The translations under genes and the position numbers were made by a program. Of a DNA stretch of 8,451 nucleotides, positions 1 through 6,249 are shown one piece after another. The DNA is taken from positions 1 to 8,451 of the forward strand of contig JANMRU010000244.1 in the NCBI GenBank assembly GCA_031388585.1, given 5' to 3'. The DNA is from PCC-6802 sp031388585 (GTDB lineage: Bacteria > Cyanobacteriota > Cyanobacteriia > Pseudanabaenales > Pseudanabaenaceae). The notes under the pieces were generated by a model. That model saw only the letters and a list, made by a program, of their open reading frames with translations. It was not told the DNA's origin and ran no database searches. Every line of letters starts with the position of its first letter. Positions within the stretch are counted from its first letter, which is position 1.

Positions 1-233
1 GCGATCGCAGGTGCAATGGGGTTCTCAAAGTAAAGGGGGTTAATTTCGTTGAGCGTCTGACTGAGTTTAAAAGTGCGATCGTAGAACTCGCGATCGCCTT
101 CACCCGCTTGTAATGGTTTGTAAATTCCGAATGTTTCGGGGTTACGGTAAGTTTGCCAATAGGCAGCAAGGGCTGCGGTCAGAATAGTTTTACCGACATT
201 AGTATCTGTGCCAGCGATCAGCAAGGGTTGCAT
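1..233 (-). CDS. bioD: Dethiobiotin synthetase BioD, 5' part (3' end outside window)
   Basis: Reading from the ATG at 233 leftwards gives 77 codons that stay open to the window edge, so the C-terminal two thirds are missing. The start MQPLLIAGTDTNVGKT has the BioD P-loop (GTDTNVGKT, residues 8-16), and KPLQAGEGD (39-47) matches the conserved lysine segment after it. BioD closes the ureido ring of dethiobiotin from 7,8-diaminopelargonate, CO2 and ATP in the cytoplasm, the penultimate step of biotin synthesis. A weak purine-rich stretch (AGGAAG, about 12 nt upstream) could be the ribosome site. The receptor-like gene ends 63 bp upstream on the same strand; no functional link is evident. The P-loop family is certain; BioD rather than another Mrp/ParA-like ATPase rests on the GTDTxVGKT form and the KPLQAG segment. 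Confidence 0.88.
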   Translation of the reverse strand, partial: MQPLLIAGTDTNVGKTILTAALAAYWQTYRNPETFGIYKPLQAGEGDREFYDRTFKLSQTLNEINPLYFENPIAPAI

Positions 234-296
234 GTATTTGCGAAGCTTCCTAGAGGTGAATAGTTGAATTTTATTGAGATATATTTTGACGAGCTT

Positions 297-1565
297 CTAT
301 TGCTTGCGAAACCACTTATCATATAGTTCTTGATAGATACCTTTCTCTTGTAAAATCAACAGAGCATTATTGATTGATTCGCGAAGTGGGCTATTAGTTT
401 TGAAGACAATGCCATAGCTCTCTTTTTGGAAGACCTCTCCTACCACTTGTACTTTACCCTTGCCCCCATGTGAGGCATAGTAAAGTAGTACAGGTGAGTC
501 AAATACAATCGCATTTGCATCACCGTTCATCAAACTATTATAGGCACTATCTATACTCGCAAATTCGAGTTTCTGAATATTGCGATCGCTCAAATACTTA
601 GCCGAAGTACTACCTTTAGTCGTGGCAACAATTTTGCCGGGTAGATCGCTAGGGCCTTGGATAGTGCCATACAGTTGTTGGACTGTGAGAGAAGTAGTAA
701 CAGTTGCCGTAAAATAAGCCACAAACACAACACTAGTAAACATCCAGACAATTGCGACAACTCTTCCTAGTAATGCTTTTGGCATCGCATCAGCTTGCGT
801 TGCTAGTGTCGAAGCTGACCACCAACATGCTTGGAAAATCCCTGGGAAGTATGCACGGGAAATCCCCATGCCGCTGCTACTTCCACGTTCGGCAACCCAA
901 ACAATATGTGCTGGAATTAGCACGATTAATATCATGATGCCAAATAATTGGAGGAGTTCGGGAGAGAAAAATAGTGTGAATAGGTTAGGAGTGGTTTTCC
1001 CATTGCCCTTGGCGATTACCATGATCTGTAGTCCTGATTCAAACATGGGATATGAGAAATCAAATTTTTCTTCTCGTTCAGAAGTAATAGAAATCGCTGC
1101 AATTCCCAAATCGGACTTTCCCTTATCCACATTGCTGAGCAAATCTGCAATATTAGAGTTCTTGTTTAGCTTATACTTTGCTCCTAATTCAACCGAAAGC
1201 TTCTGCCAGAGTTCGATGCTGAAACCCGTCAGTTGTCCGTTCTCCTCAAAAACAAATGGTGGCACACCAACTCTAGTCTCCACATTTAATGTCTTATTTA
1301 TCTTTGCTGAGGGCGATCGCGAGGTTGTGTTAGGATTTTGCTGATTTGGTTGAGCGATCGCGGCAGCAGAAAAGATTGCTGCTAAGAATAAGGCTGCAGC
1401 AAGAGACTTAGATAGAGTTTTAATTACTCTTAGAGGTCTGGTACTGTGGAGATGATTGCTGGTATTGCTAGCGCCAATTAGGTTAGGACGTGACGGGGTA
1501 GAACCCCTCCGTGGCAGCATCGCCCCCACACCCCCAATTAAAATCTGTCCTAACGATCTAGGCAT
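297..1565 (-). CDS. Prokaryotic ionotropic glutamate receptor-like protein (ligand-binding domain plus pore), start uncertain
   Basis: The 422-residue product has the split layout of a GluR0-type receptor channel. A secretion signal lies at about 46-71. Ligand half S1 spans about 92-188, with TSEREEKFDFSYP at 161-173, where R164 fits the ligand carboxyl-binding arginine. Membrane helix M1 is at about 203-224, a pore loop at 243-263, a second helix at 266-287 ending FTATVTTSLTV, and S2 at 305-420, with GSTS (318-321) and FDSP (355-358). Family knowledge says such proteins are tetrameric channels of the cytoplasmic membrane gated by periplasmic amino acids; the ligand here is inferred. The pore reads TLATQADAMPK, not the TVGYG filter of K+-selective members. 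Residues 1-28 are encoded by a dispersed repeat, and no ATG, GTG or TTG lies between M16 and the signal peptide, so the start is either inside the repeat (1565 or 1520) or non-canonical near 1424. A plain amino-acid binding protein is unlikely given the pore helices. Confidence 0.8.
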   Translation of the reverse strand: MPRSLGQILIGGVGAMLPRRGSTPSRPNLIGASNTSNHLHSTRPLRVIKTLSKSLAAALFLAAIFSAAAIAQPNQQNPNTTSRSPSAKINKTLNVETRVGVPPFVFEENGQLTGFSIELWQKLSVELGAKYKLNKNSNIADLLSNVDKGKSDLGIAAISITSEREEKFDFSYPMFESGLQIMVIAKGNGKTTPNLFTLFFSPELLQLFGIMILIVLIPAHIVWVAERGSSSGMGISRAYFPGIFQACWWSASTLATQADAMPKALLGRVVAIVWMFTSVVFVAYFTATVTTSLTVQQLYGTIQGPSDLPGKIVATTKGSTSAKYLSDRNIQKLEFASIDSAYNSLMNGDANAIVFDSPVLLYYASHGGKGKVQVVGEVFQKESYGIVFKTNSPLRESINNALLILQEKGIYQELYDKWFRKQ

Positions 1566-1573
1566 TGGCTATA
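1468..1573. repeat. Dispersed hairpin repeat, copy 1 (overlaps 5' end of receptor gene)
   Basis: The segment 1534-1573 matches 3483-3522 at 37 of 40 positions, including 28 identical bases. The upstream part, 1492-1514, matches 1762-1784 at 19 of 23, and AGAACCCCTCC (1500-1510) recurs at 3432-3442. Internal symmetry includes TTAGGAC (1483-1489) against GTCCTAA (1547-1553) and a tight GGGGT-AGA-ACCCC hairpin (1495-1507). CTAG tetramers stand at 1468 and 1558. The unit has no ORF of its own and behaves like a non-autonomous mobile repeat. It encodes the first 28 residues of the annotated receptor. The exact left boundary is uncertain. Confidence 0.75.
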
Positions 1574-1750
1574 TTTAAGTTGGATAGATTTGAAGCCGAA
1601 AAGTCCATAGATAGATTCCCGAAATTTTCCCAAAGCTAACACAGGCGAATTTGCTAAATCGGTCTTCGCTTAGCTCTGTATTTGCAACTATACGATATAT
1701 TCGGTTAGTACTAGAACAACTAATTGTGACGTTGTGTAGCAATCAGCTTT

Positions 1751-1832
1751 GTTTAAGGGGTGAAGGGGTGGAACATCTCCGTGGGGGCGCAACCCACACA
1801 CTCCCAACTTGCAATTCATATAGGACTGCTAG
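1751..1832. repeat. Dispersed hairpin repeat, diverged copy 3 (3' of crtD)
   Basis: A GC-rich block related to copy 1: 1762-1784 versus 1492-1514, 19 of 23 identical. It includes GTGGG (1781-1785) able to pair with CCCAC (1793-1797). AACTTGCAATT (1806-1816) recurs inverted at 3390-3400, at the left edge of copy 2. The block ends at CTAG (1829-1832), which contains the crtD stop codon. It is more degraded than copies 1 and 2, and its boundaries are approximate. Confidence 0.55.
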
Positions 1833-3307
1833 ATTGAATGTTGGATCTGCCTGACAGTTGTGAGTGCGGAGTAACTTACTCCTGCTGTGCCTTCGCCAGG
1901 GTGCGTACTGTCACCCACTAACCAAACTTGTTTAATTGGTGTGCGGTTAGCAAATCCAAACGGGCCAAAAGTCGATACGCGCATTCCCACTCCGCCGACA
2001 AATCCCTGTTCCCGCCCTGTATAACGAGCAAATGTGCGCGGTGTGGCTGACTCAACGTGAATGATATTACCTTCAAGCCTAAAATATTCGCTAAGTTGGG
2101 CGATCGCTCTACTAGTATATTTTTGCTTAATTGCGGCATAGTCCGCGCCTTCTTCGCACCACTCAGCCAGATCGCTAAATTCGGAAGCAATAATTGTTGC
2201 TTGGCCGACAGGTGCTCGTCCGTCATTTTCCTGGCTTACAGAGACAAATAGGGAGCGTGGCGAGTCGTAACTAGCTAAAAATTGTAGATGCGGCGGGCAG
2301 TCAGGCGGAATCGCGGCGCGATCGACACCCAGGTAAACAACAAAGGCAACCGAGGCAGGGTTGAGTTTTTGCACGCGATCGCGATAGCCAGAGGGCGCTT
2401 TATCCCCTAACAGTTGCACGAGATTCTGTACTGTTACATTAGCCACGACAAGATCGGCGCTTTCGCACCATTTTTCGCGAGTGCGTTGATTGTAGACCGT
2501 TACTTGGGGCAGATCTTTGGGCGCAATTTCTTCTACAGTATGCTGCAAATATAACTTGCCACCATCTCGTTGCAGTGCTTTGCACAAGCTCTCAGCTAAA
2601 ACTTGCATACTGCCTTTTAGATGGAAAAGCCCCAAGGGTGCCTGCGACACAGACAGGCAAGTTGCGGCATAAAGTAGCGCTGTTTCTTCGGCATTAACTT
2701 GCGAGTAGAGCTTGAGTTGTAGGTCTAAAAATGTGCGGAGACGGCGATCGCCCTCCAAACCAAAACCTCTCAGGGCATCTCCTACAGTTGAGAAGGTGTA
2801 AGGAATAGTTGATAAAGTATCCAATCGCAAAGCTTTGAGAAGTTGCCAGCCATCCCACAGACTGCGCGGAGGCAGAATTGGATCGCGCGACTGAAACCTC
2901 CAACTAGGCTTAAATAAATCTGCCAGAAATTGCCAAAATCGTTCGCTACCAGGAAACTGTTGTTGCCTTTCCAACCGCCATCTCTGCGGATCTCGCCATA
3001 CATTAATTGGTGCGCTCTCGCCTGGTAAATAGACTGCACAAGCTGGATCGCAGTAAGTAGCTGGGGGGATTTCTATACCTAATTCTGTAAAGATGCGATC
3101 GTGAATGCCACCTGGTTCTAAGCCTGCTACCTGGGTTGCTCCAACATCAAAGATAAATCCTTTGCGCTTAAATGTAGATGCACAGCCGCCAGGTACAACA
3201 GCCTGGTCGAATATGGTTACATCATGTCCGCGATGCGCCAGAAGGGCACCTGCGGTCAATCCACCAATACCTGCACCAATTACAATTACATGCCGTCTTT
3301 TCGTCAT
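1829..3307 (-). CDS. crtD: Carotenoid C-3',4' desaturase-like / CrtISO-family FAD oxidoreductase (CrtD)
   Basis: This is an FAD-dependent carotenoid desaturase/isomerase family protein of about 492 residues. The Rossmann dinucleotide motif GAGIGG lies near the N-terminus (16-21 counted from the upstream ATG at 3322), followed by VPGGCASTFKRKGFIFDVG, characteristic of the CrtISO/CrtD group. The C-terminal FAD-binding signature VGDSTHPGEG sits about 20-30 residues before the end. From memory it resembles the cyanobacterial CrtD clade (ATQVAGLEPGG after the FAD loop), which desaturates C-3',4' of monocyclic carotenoids en route to myxol glycosides; CrtH isomerase is the main alternative. Enzymes of this group are membrane-associated. 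I prefer ATG 3307 over 3322 because family members begin just before the RxVIVIGAG stretch and a weak AAGA precedes it. The TAG stop falls within a CTAG at the edge of a repeat copy (1751-1832). The gap to glgA upstream is 199 bp and holds another repeat copy. Confidence 0.75.
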   Translation of the reverse strand: MTKRRHVIVIGAGIGGLTAGALLAHRGHDVTIFDQAVVPGGCASTFKRKGFIFDVGATQVAGLEPGGIHDRIFTELGIEIPPATYCDPACAVYLPGESAPINVWRDPQRWRLERQQQFPGSERFWQFLADLFKPSWRFQSRDPILPPRSLWDGWQLLKALRLDTLSTIPYTFSTVGDALRGFGLEGDRRLRTFLDLQLKLYSQVNAEETALLYAATCLSVSQAPLGLFHLKGSMQVLAESLCKALQRDGGKLYLQHTVEEIAPKDLPQVTVYNQRTREKWCESADLVVANVTVQNLVQLLGDKAPSGYRDRVQKLNPASVAFVVYLGVDRAAIPPDCPPHLQFLASYDSPRSLFVSVSQENDGRAPVGQATIIASEFSDLAEWCEEGADYAAIKQKYTSRAIAQLSEYFRLEGNIIHVESATPRTFARYTGREQGFVGGVGMRVSTFGPFGFANRTPIKQVWLVGDSTHPGEGTAGVSYSALTTVRQIQHSI

Positions 3308-3389
3308 AATTCTTAACATCATGACACAATCGAGTTAAAATTGGCAAAAAAAGTCTGGATGTCTCATTGCCAAGGAAACTCGTGGAAGT

Positions 3390-3522
3390 AATTGCAAGTT
3401 GTGAGTGAGGGCTGCGCCGCCACGAATGGGGAGAACCCCTCCATTGGGGGTATGGTGGTATGGTGGCATTGCCCCCATACCACCAATTAAAATCTGTCCT
3501 AACGATCTAGTTGTTGGCTATA
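3390..3522. repeat. Dispersed hairpin repeat, copy 2 (overlaps 3' end of glgA)
   Basis: The right part, 3483-3522, is the near-identical partner of 1534-1573. The left edge carries AATTGCAAGTT (3390-3400), the inverse of the motif in copy 3. The core holds ACCCC/GGGGGT pairing and a longer perfect stem (3454-3484, listed separately). The element reaches past the glgA stop codon at 3507-3509 into its last codons. It fills most of the gap between crtD and glgA. Confidence 0.75.
3454..3484. terminator. Strong hairpin downstream of glgA, possible transcription end or mRNA 3' stabiliser
   Basis: GGTGGTATGG (3454-3463) pairs perfectly with CCATACCACC (3475-3484), and GGC/GCC inside the loop extends the stem. 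It lies 22 bp past the glgA stop on the minus strand, within repeat copy 2. No T tract follows on that strand, so it does not meet the classic intrinsic-terminator pattern. RNA 3'-end protection, or being only a structural part of the repeat, is equally possible. Confidence 0.4.
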
Positions 3523-4895
3523 GCATTTGCTACTTTGGGAATGGAGCGGTACAAATCTAGATACTGCTTTGCAGAAGTATCCCAACTAAAGTCACCTGCC
3601 ATGCCGCGTTGCTGCAACTTACGCCAATCATCCTTATAGCGGAAGCCTTCCCAAGCACGAATTAAGCAAGTGTAAAGGTCAAGTGGCTCATAGCGATCGA
3701 AGCAGAACCCATTGCCAGTATTGAGCATAGGTTCGAGGTGCTGTACCGTATCAACTAGTCCACCCGTGCGTCTGACAATTGGTACAGAGCCGTACCTCAA
3801 CGCAATCATTTGACTGATACCGCAAGGCTCAAAGCGGCTGGGCATCAATAATGCATCTGTGCCGCCATAGACCCGCTGTGATAGTGCAGAATTAAATAAA
3901 ATCTGTGCTGACATGCGACCAGGAAAGCGAGAGGCAATCTGCCACATCTGAGTCTCATAATAGCGATCGCCTGTACCTAATACCACGAACTGGGCATCGG
4001 TATAAGCAAGGAAGCGATCTAACATTTGGATTAATAAATCTAAGCCCTTCTGCTCAACAAGACGACCAACCATACCGATCAAAAAGGCAGACTTATTTAC
4101 TTGCAGACCAATTTCTTCCTGGAGCGCAATTTTGTTGTACATGCGATCCTCAATCGTATCCGCTGTAAAGTTTTTGGTAAGGTATCTATCCTTAGCTGGA
4201 TCTAACTTCTCAGTGTCAATACCATTGAGAATCCCGGAAGGATTGAGATAAGCTAGCGTTCCATCTAGGCCCTCACCATAGGAAGGCGTACAGATTTGCT
4301 GAGCATAGGTGGGCGAAACCGTATTCACCCGATCTGCAAACTGGATGCCAGCAGCCATCGTGTTATGGGAGTGCATAAACCAAGGGATCCATGTCATTTG
4401 CTCCAATCGCCAGCGCCATGGCCCTTGATATGCCAGATTATGAATTGTGAAAACTGTGGCAATGTCAGGAGTTTCGTGCATCCATACTGGAATCATACCC
4501 GTATGCCAGTCATGGCAGTGGATGACATGGGGTTTCCAGAAATTCCACGCCACCTCAGCACAGGCATTGGCAAATAGAGTAAATCTCCAATCCTCATCTT
4601 CGCCGTAGTAGATGCGTTCTGGGATAAATGAACCGTGACCGACAAGATAAAGCGGTACGTCAGTACCAGGTAGAACTGTTTGAAATAAATCGAACTCCTG
4701 GAACATAGCACTGCCTTGCCAAGCCAACTGCGGAGTTTCAGGCAACTTATCTGGTATCGTGCCGTAATAAGGCATTATGATACGCACATCATGCCCCATT
4801 TTGCGGAGTATTTGGGGTAGAGCACCTACTACGTCTGCCATACCGCCAACCTTGGCGATCGGTGCTGCTTCTGCCGCCGCAAATAATATTTTCAT
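3507..4895 (-). CDS. glgA: Glycogen synthase (ADP-glucose, GT5) GlgA
   Basis: The 462-residue protein transfers glucose from ADP-glucose to the non-reducing end of alpha-1,4-glucan in the cytoplasm, building the night carbon store. The N-terminal domain carries the ADP-glucose motif KVGGMADV (15-22) and HCHDWHTGMIPVWMH (126-140). The C-terminal GT-B domain begins near GILNGID (221-227), with VGRLVEQKG (276-284, R278 and K283 being the usual phosphate-binding pair) and FEPCGISQ (355-362, E356 catalytic in the family). All key residues are present. Sequence recalled from cyanobacterial GlgA1 matches closely, including DFSWD near the end. The last codons (ATA GCC AAC AAC TAG) lie inside a 40-bp repeat also found at 1534-1573, so the tail IANN and the stop appear element-derived. 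It lies 286 bp downstream of rpaA on the same strand; a possible promoter of its own is at 4977-5004. No clear Shine-Dalgarno precedes the ATG. Confidence 0.95.
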   Translation of the reverse strand: MKILFAAAEAAPIAKVGGMADVVGALPQILRKMGHDVRIIMPYYGTIPDKLPETPQLAWQGSAMFQEFDLFQTVLPGTDVPLYLVGHGSFIPERIYYGEDEDWRFTLFANACAEVAWNFWKPHVIHCHDWHTGMIPVWMHETPDIATVFTIHNLAYQGPWRWRLEQMTWIPWFMHSHNTMAAGIQFADRVNTVSPTYAQQICTPSYGEGLDGTLAYLNPSGILNGIDTEKLDPAKDRYLTKNFTADTIEDRMYNKIALQEEIGLQVNKSAFLIGMVGRLVEQKGLDLLIQMLDRFLAYTDAQFVVLGTGDRYYETQMWQIASRFPGRMSAQILFNSALSQRVYGGTDALLMPSRFEPCGISQMIALRYGSVPIVRRTGGLVDTVQHLEPMLNTGNGFCFDRYEPLDLYTCLIRAWEGFRYKDDWRKLQQRGMAGDFSWDTSAKQYLDLYRSIPKVANAIANN

Positions 4896-4976
4896 GACTT
4901 AATGTGTGGTTGAGATCTTTAGTTATTTTGATACATAATTGGTCCCACAAAATCACACAGTGCGTTTTTATCCAGA

Positions 4977-5004
4977 ATTCTATACATCTTGGATTTTGAC
5001 GCAA
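4977..5004 (-). promoter_or_regulatory. Possible sigma-70-type promoter for glgA
   Basis: On the minus strand, TTGCGT (5004-4999) and TAGAAT (4982-4977) are separated by 16 bp, about 80 bp upstream of the glgA ATG. The -10 box is one base from consensus; the -35 box matches only at TTG. It lies between the MITE-like element and glgA, so glgA could be transcribed independently of rpaA. Found by eye. Confidence 0.25.
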
Positions 5005-5076
5005 ATTGTATGCAGCTACCCAATCTTTACTTCCCTTTACCTAATTTAGGGCGATCGCACAATGAAACGCAATCAA

Positions 5077-5185
5077 CTAGTAGTCTGTCAACTTTTAGTT
5101 GATGACTAAATCAAAGCTAGAAAGTTTTTGGGGTATGTTTTTTGAGGGTTTTCAACCCATCAAAAAATTCTTGACAGAACACTAG
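5077..5185. mobile_element. 109-bp MITE-like element with CTAG-containing terminal inverted repeats
   Basis: The left end CTAGTAGTCTGTCAA (5077-5091) and right end TTGACAGAACACTAG (5171-5185) are inverted repeats matching at 13 of 15, with weaker similarity continuing inwards. TA dinucleotides within the terminal CTAGs (5078-5079 and 5183-5184) are consistent with TA target duplication, as known for IS630/Tc1-mariner transposases, of which IS630 prefers CTAG. A small internal hairpin (TTTAGT 5094-5099 / ACTAAA 5105-5110) and T-rich filler make up the centre. There is no coding capacity. The right end forms the rpaA stop codon. Family assignment is inferred. Confidence 0.7.
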
Positions 5186-5919
5186 GCTGATTCAAATTCT
5201 TTAATGCCTTCCTCATTCAGTACTGGCAATTCTAGGCAATAACCTGCTCCATAAACAGTCTTAATGTATTTGGGATGGCGCGGATCTGGCTCCAGTTTGG
5301 TACGTAGATGGCGAATGTGGACTCTGATCGTTTCAATATCGTCGTCAGGCTCGTACCCCCACACCTCTTTGAGGATTTCGCTGGGCGAAACCGTCTGGCC
5401 ATGACGCTGTAGCAAGCAATGCAGTAACTCAAATTCCAGGTGGGTGAGCTTGACAGTATTGTTAAACCAGATCGCTTCAAACCTCTCAGGCACAAGAGTT
5501 AGGGAACCATAGTTCAGGATTTCGCTATGTTTAGCTGCTTGAGGAATGCGATCGGTGCGCCGCAGTAGTGCGCGTACTCGCGCCAACATTTCCTCTAATT
5601 CAAAGGGTTTGGTGAGGTAGTCATCTGCTCCAGCGTTGAAGCCCTCTACTTTGTCCTGCGTCTGCCCCATAGCTGTAAGCATGAGCACTGGGATATCAGC
5701 GGTACGCTCATCTCGCCGCAAACGTTGGCAAACAGTATACCCGTCAACCCGAGGTAGCATCAGGTCAAGCACGATCATGTCTGGCAATAGTTGAATAGCT
5801 AGAGCTTGACCTTTAATACCATCTGCAGCTTGGTTGACCTGATAGCCAGCCATTTCAAGGTTTACTGTAACCATTTCCGATATTAGGGGATCATCGTCGA
5901 TGATGAGGATCCGAGGCAT
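5182..5919 (-). CDS. rpaA: Response regulator RpaA (OmpR/PhoB family)
   Basis: Two-domain response regulator of 245 residues. The receiver domain (1-120) has the acidic cluster IIDDD (7-11 counted from the ATG at 5922), phosphoacceptor D53 in VLDLMLPRVDGYTVCQ, switch residue T83 and K105 in LTKPFE. The C-terminal winged-helix DNA-binding domain (about 137-235) includes LTHLEFELL and the recognition segment ETIRVHIRHLRTKLEPDP, ending YIKTVYGAGYCL. The extended matches QDKVEGFNAGADDYLTKPF and RRTDRIPQAAKHSEILNYG are those I associate with RpaA rather than RpaB. RpaA, phosphorylated by SasA, is the main circadian output regulator and drives dusk genes including glycogen use. Tandem ATGs lie at 5922 and 5919; AAGGA abuts the first, and the family begins MPRILI, so 5919 is chosen. 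The TAG stop (GCC TAG) is the outer edge of a MITE-like element. It is divergent from the prenyl synthase across 327-330 bp. Confidence 0.9.
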   Translation of the reverse strand: MPRILIIDDDPLISEMVTVNLEMAGYQVNQAADGIKGQALAIQLLPDMIVLDLMLPRVDGYTVCQRLRRDERTADIPVLMLTAMGQTQDKVEGFNAGADDYLTKPFELEEMLARVRALLRRTDRIPQAAKHSEILNYGSLTLVPERFEAIWFNNTVKLTHLEFELLHCLLQRHGQTVSPSEILKEVWGYEPDDDIETIRVHIRHLRTKLEPDPRHPKYIKTVYGAGYCLELPVLNEEGIKEFESA

Positions 5920-6019
5920 CATTCCTTAGTTTTCCCGTTAGATAATTCAGATCGAACAAAGACTGCAGAAAAATTTAACAATTTTTTGCATTGTTGATAG
6001 TGTATATCACATACAAAGC

Positions 6020-6049
6020 ATCATATCTTTACATTGTCTCTGGATGCAA
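6020..6049 (-). promoter_or_regulatory. Possible promoter for rpaA
   Basis: On the minus strand, TTGCAT (6049-6044) and TATGAT (6025-6020) stand 18 bp apart, about 100 bp upstream of the rpaA start. The -10 is a good match, the -35 weak. An inverted repeat TGTAT-N5-ATACA (6001-6015) lies just downstream and could be an operator or coincidence in AT-rich DNA. Confidence 0.25.
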
Positions 6050-6103
6050 ATCGATGTTAAAGGCTTAAAACCATGAATAGCAGTCATTAATGATACTAAA
6101 ATT

Positions 6104-6119
6104 TAGAATAAATATTCTA
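6104..6119. promoter_or_regulatory. Perfect palindrome TAGAATA-AA-TATTCTA, candidate operator
   Basis: Seven-base arms match perfectly with a 2-bp spacer, midway between the divergent rpaA and prenyl synthase genes. Its size suits a dimeric repressor or a Fur/PerR-like regulator, but the DNA is AT-rich and I cannot assign a binding protein. Confidence 0.3.
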
Positions 6120-6249
6120 TAAAGCGCCGTAGACAAGCTTTCCCTATGCCTTTGAGCTGATGTTGCGGTACTTTCAATACAACTTCCTCAACATTCTCCT
6201 ACAATATATGAAGATATGTAAAATTCTATAAAATCGTTTTTTTAATCCT

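Larger units (their letters stand above)
5923..6249. other. Divergent intergenic region between rpaA and the prenyl synthase
   Basis: This 327-bp AT-rich stretch must hold the outward promoters of both flanking genes. It contains the TATGAT/TTGCAT pair facing rpaA, the TGTAT/ATACA inverted repeat (6001-6015), the 16-bp palindrome at 6104-6119, and -10-like boxes facing right (TACAAT 6200-6205, TATAAA 6227-6232), neither with a recognisable -35. It carries no GCGATCGC, no copy of the GC-rich repeats and no convincing ORF. Confidence 0.5.

Noticed and set aside
868..1344. 158-residue open frame on the + strand inside the receptor gene
   Set aside because: It is antisense to a gene with clear domain signatures, its translation shows no family features, and no ribosome site is seen.
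1651..1854. 67-residue + strand open frame between the receptor gene and crtD
   Set aside because: It runs through repeat copy 3 and into the end of crtD; its composition reflects the GC-rich repeat, and no recognisable motif or ribosome site is present.
5923..6249. RpaA/RpaB (HLR1-like) binding boxes upstream of rpaA
   Set aside because: A single TTTACATT-like half is visible at about 6029-6035 but no properly spaced second half, so autoregulation cannot be claimed.
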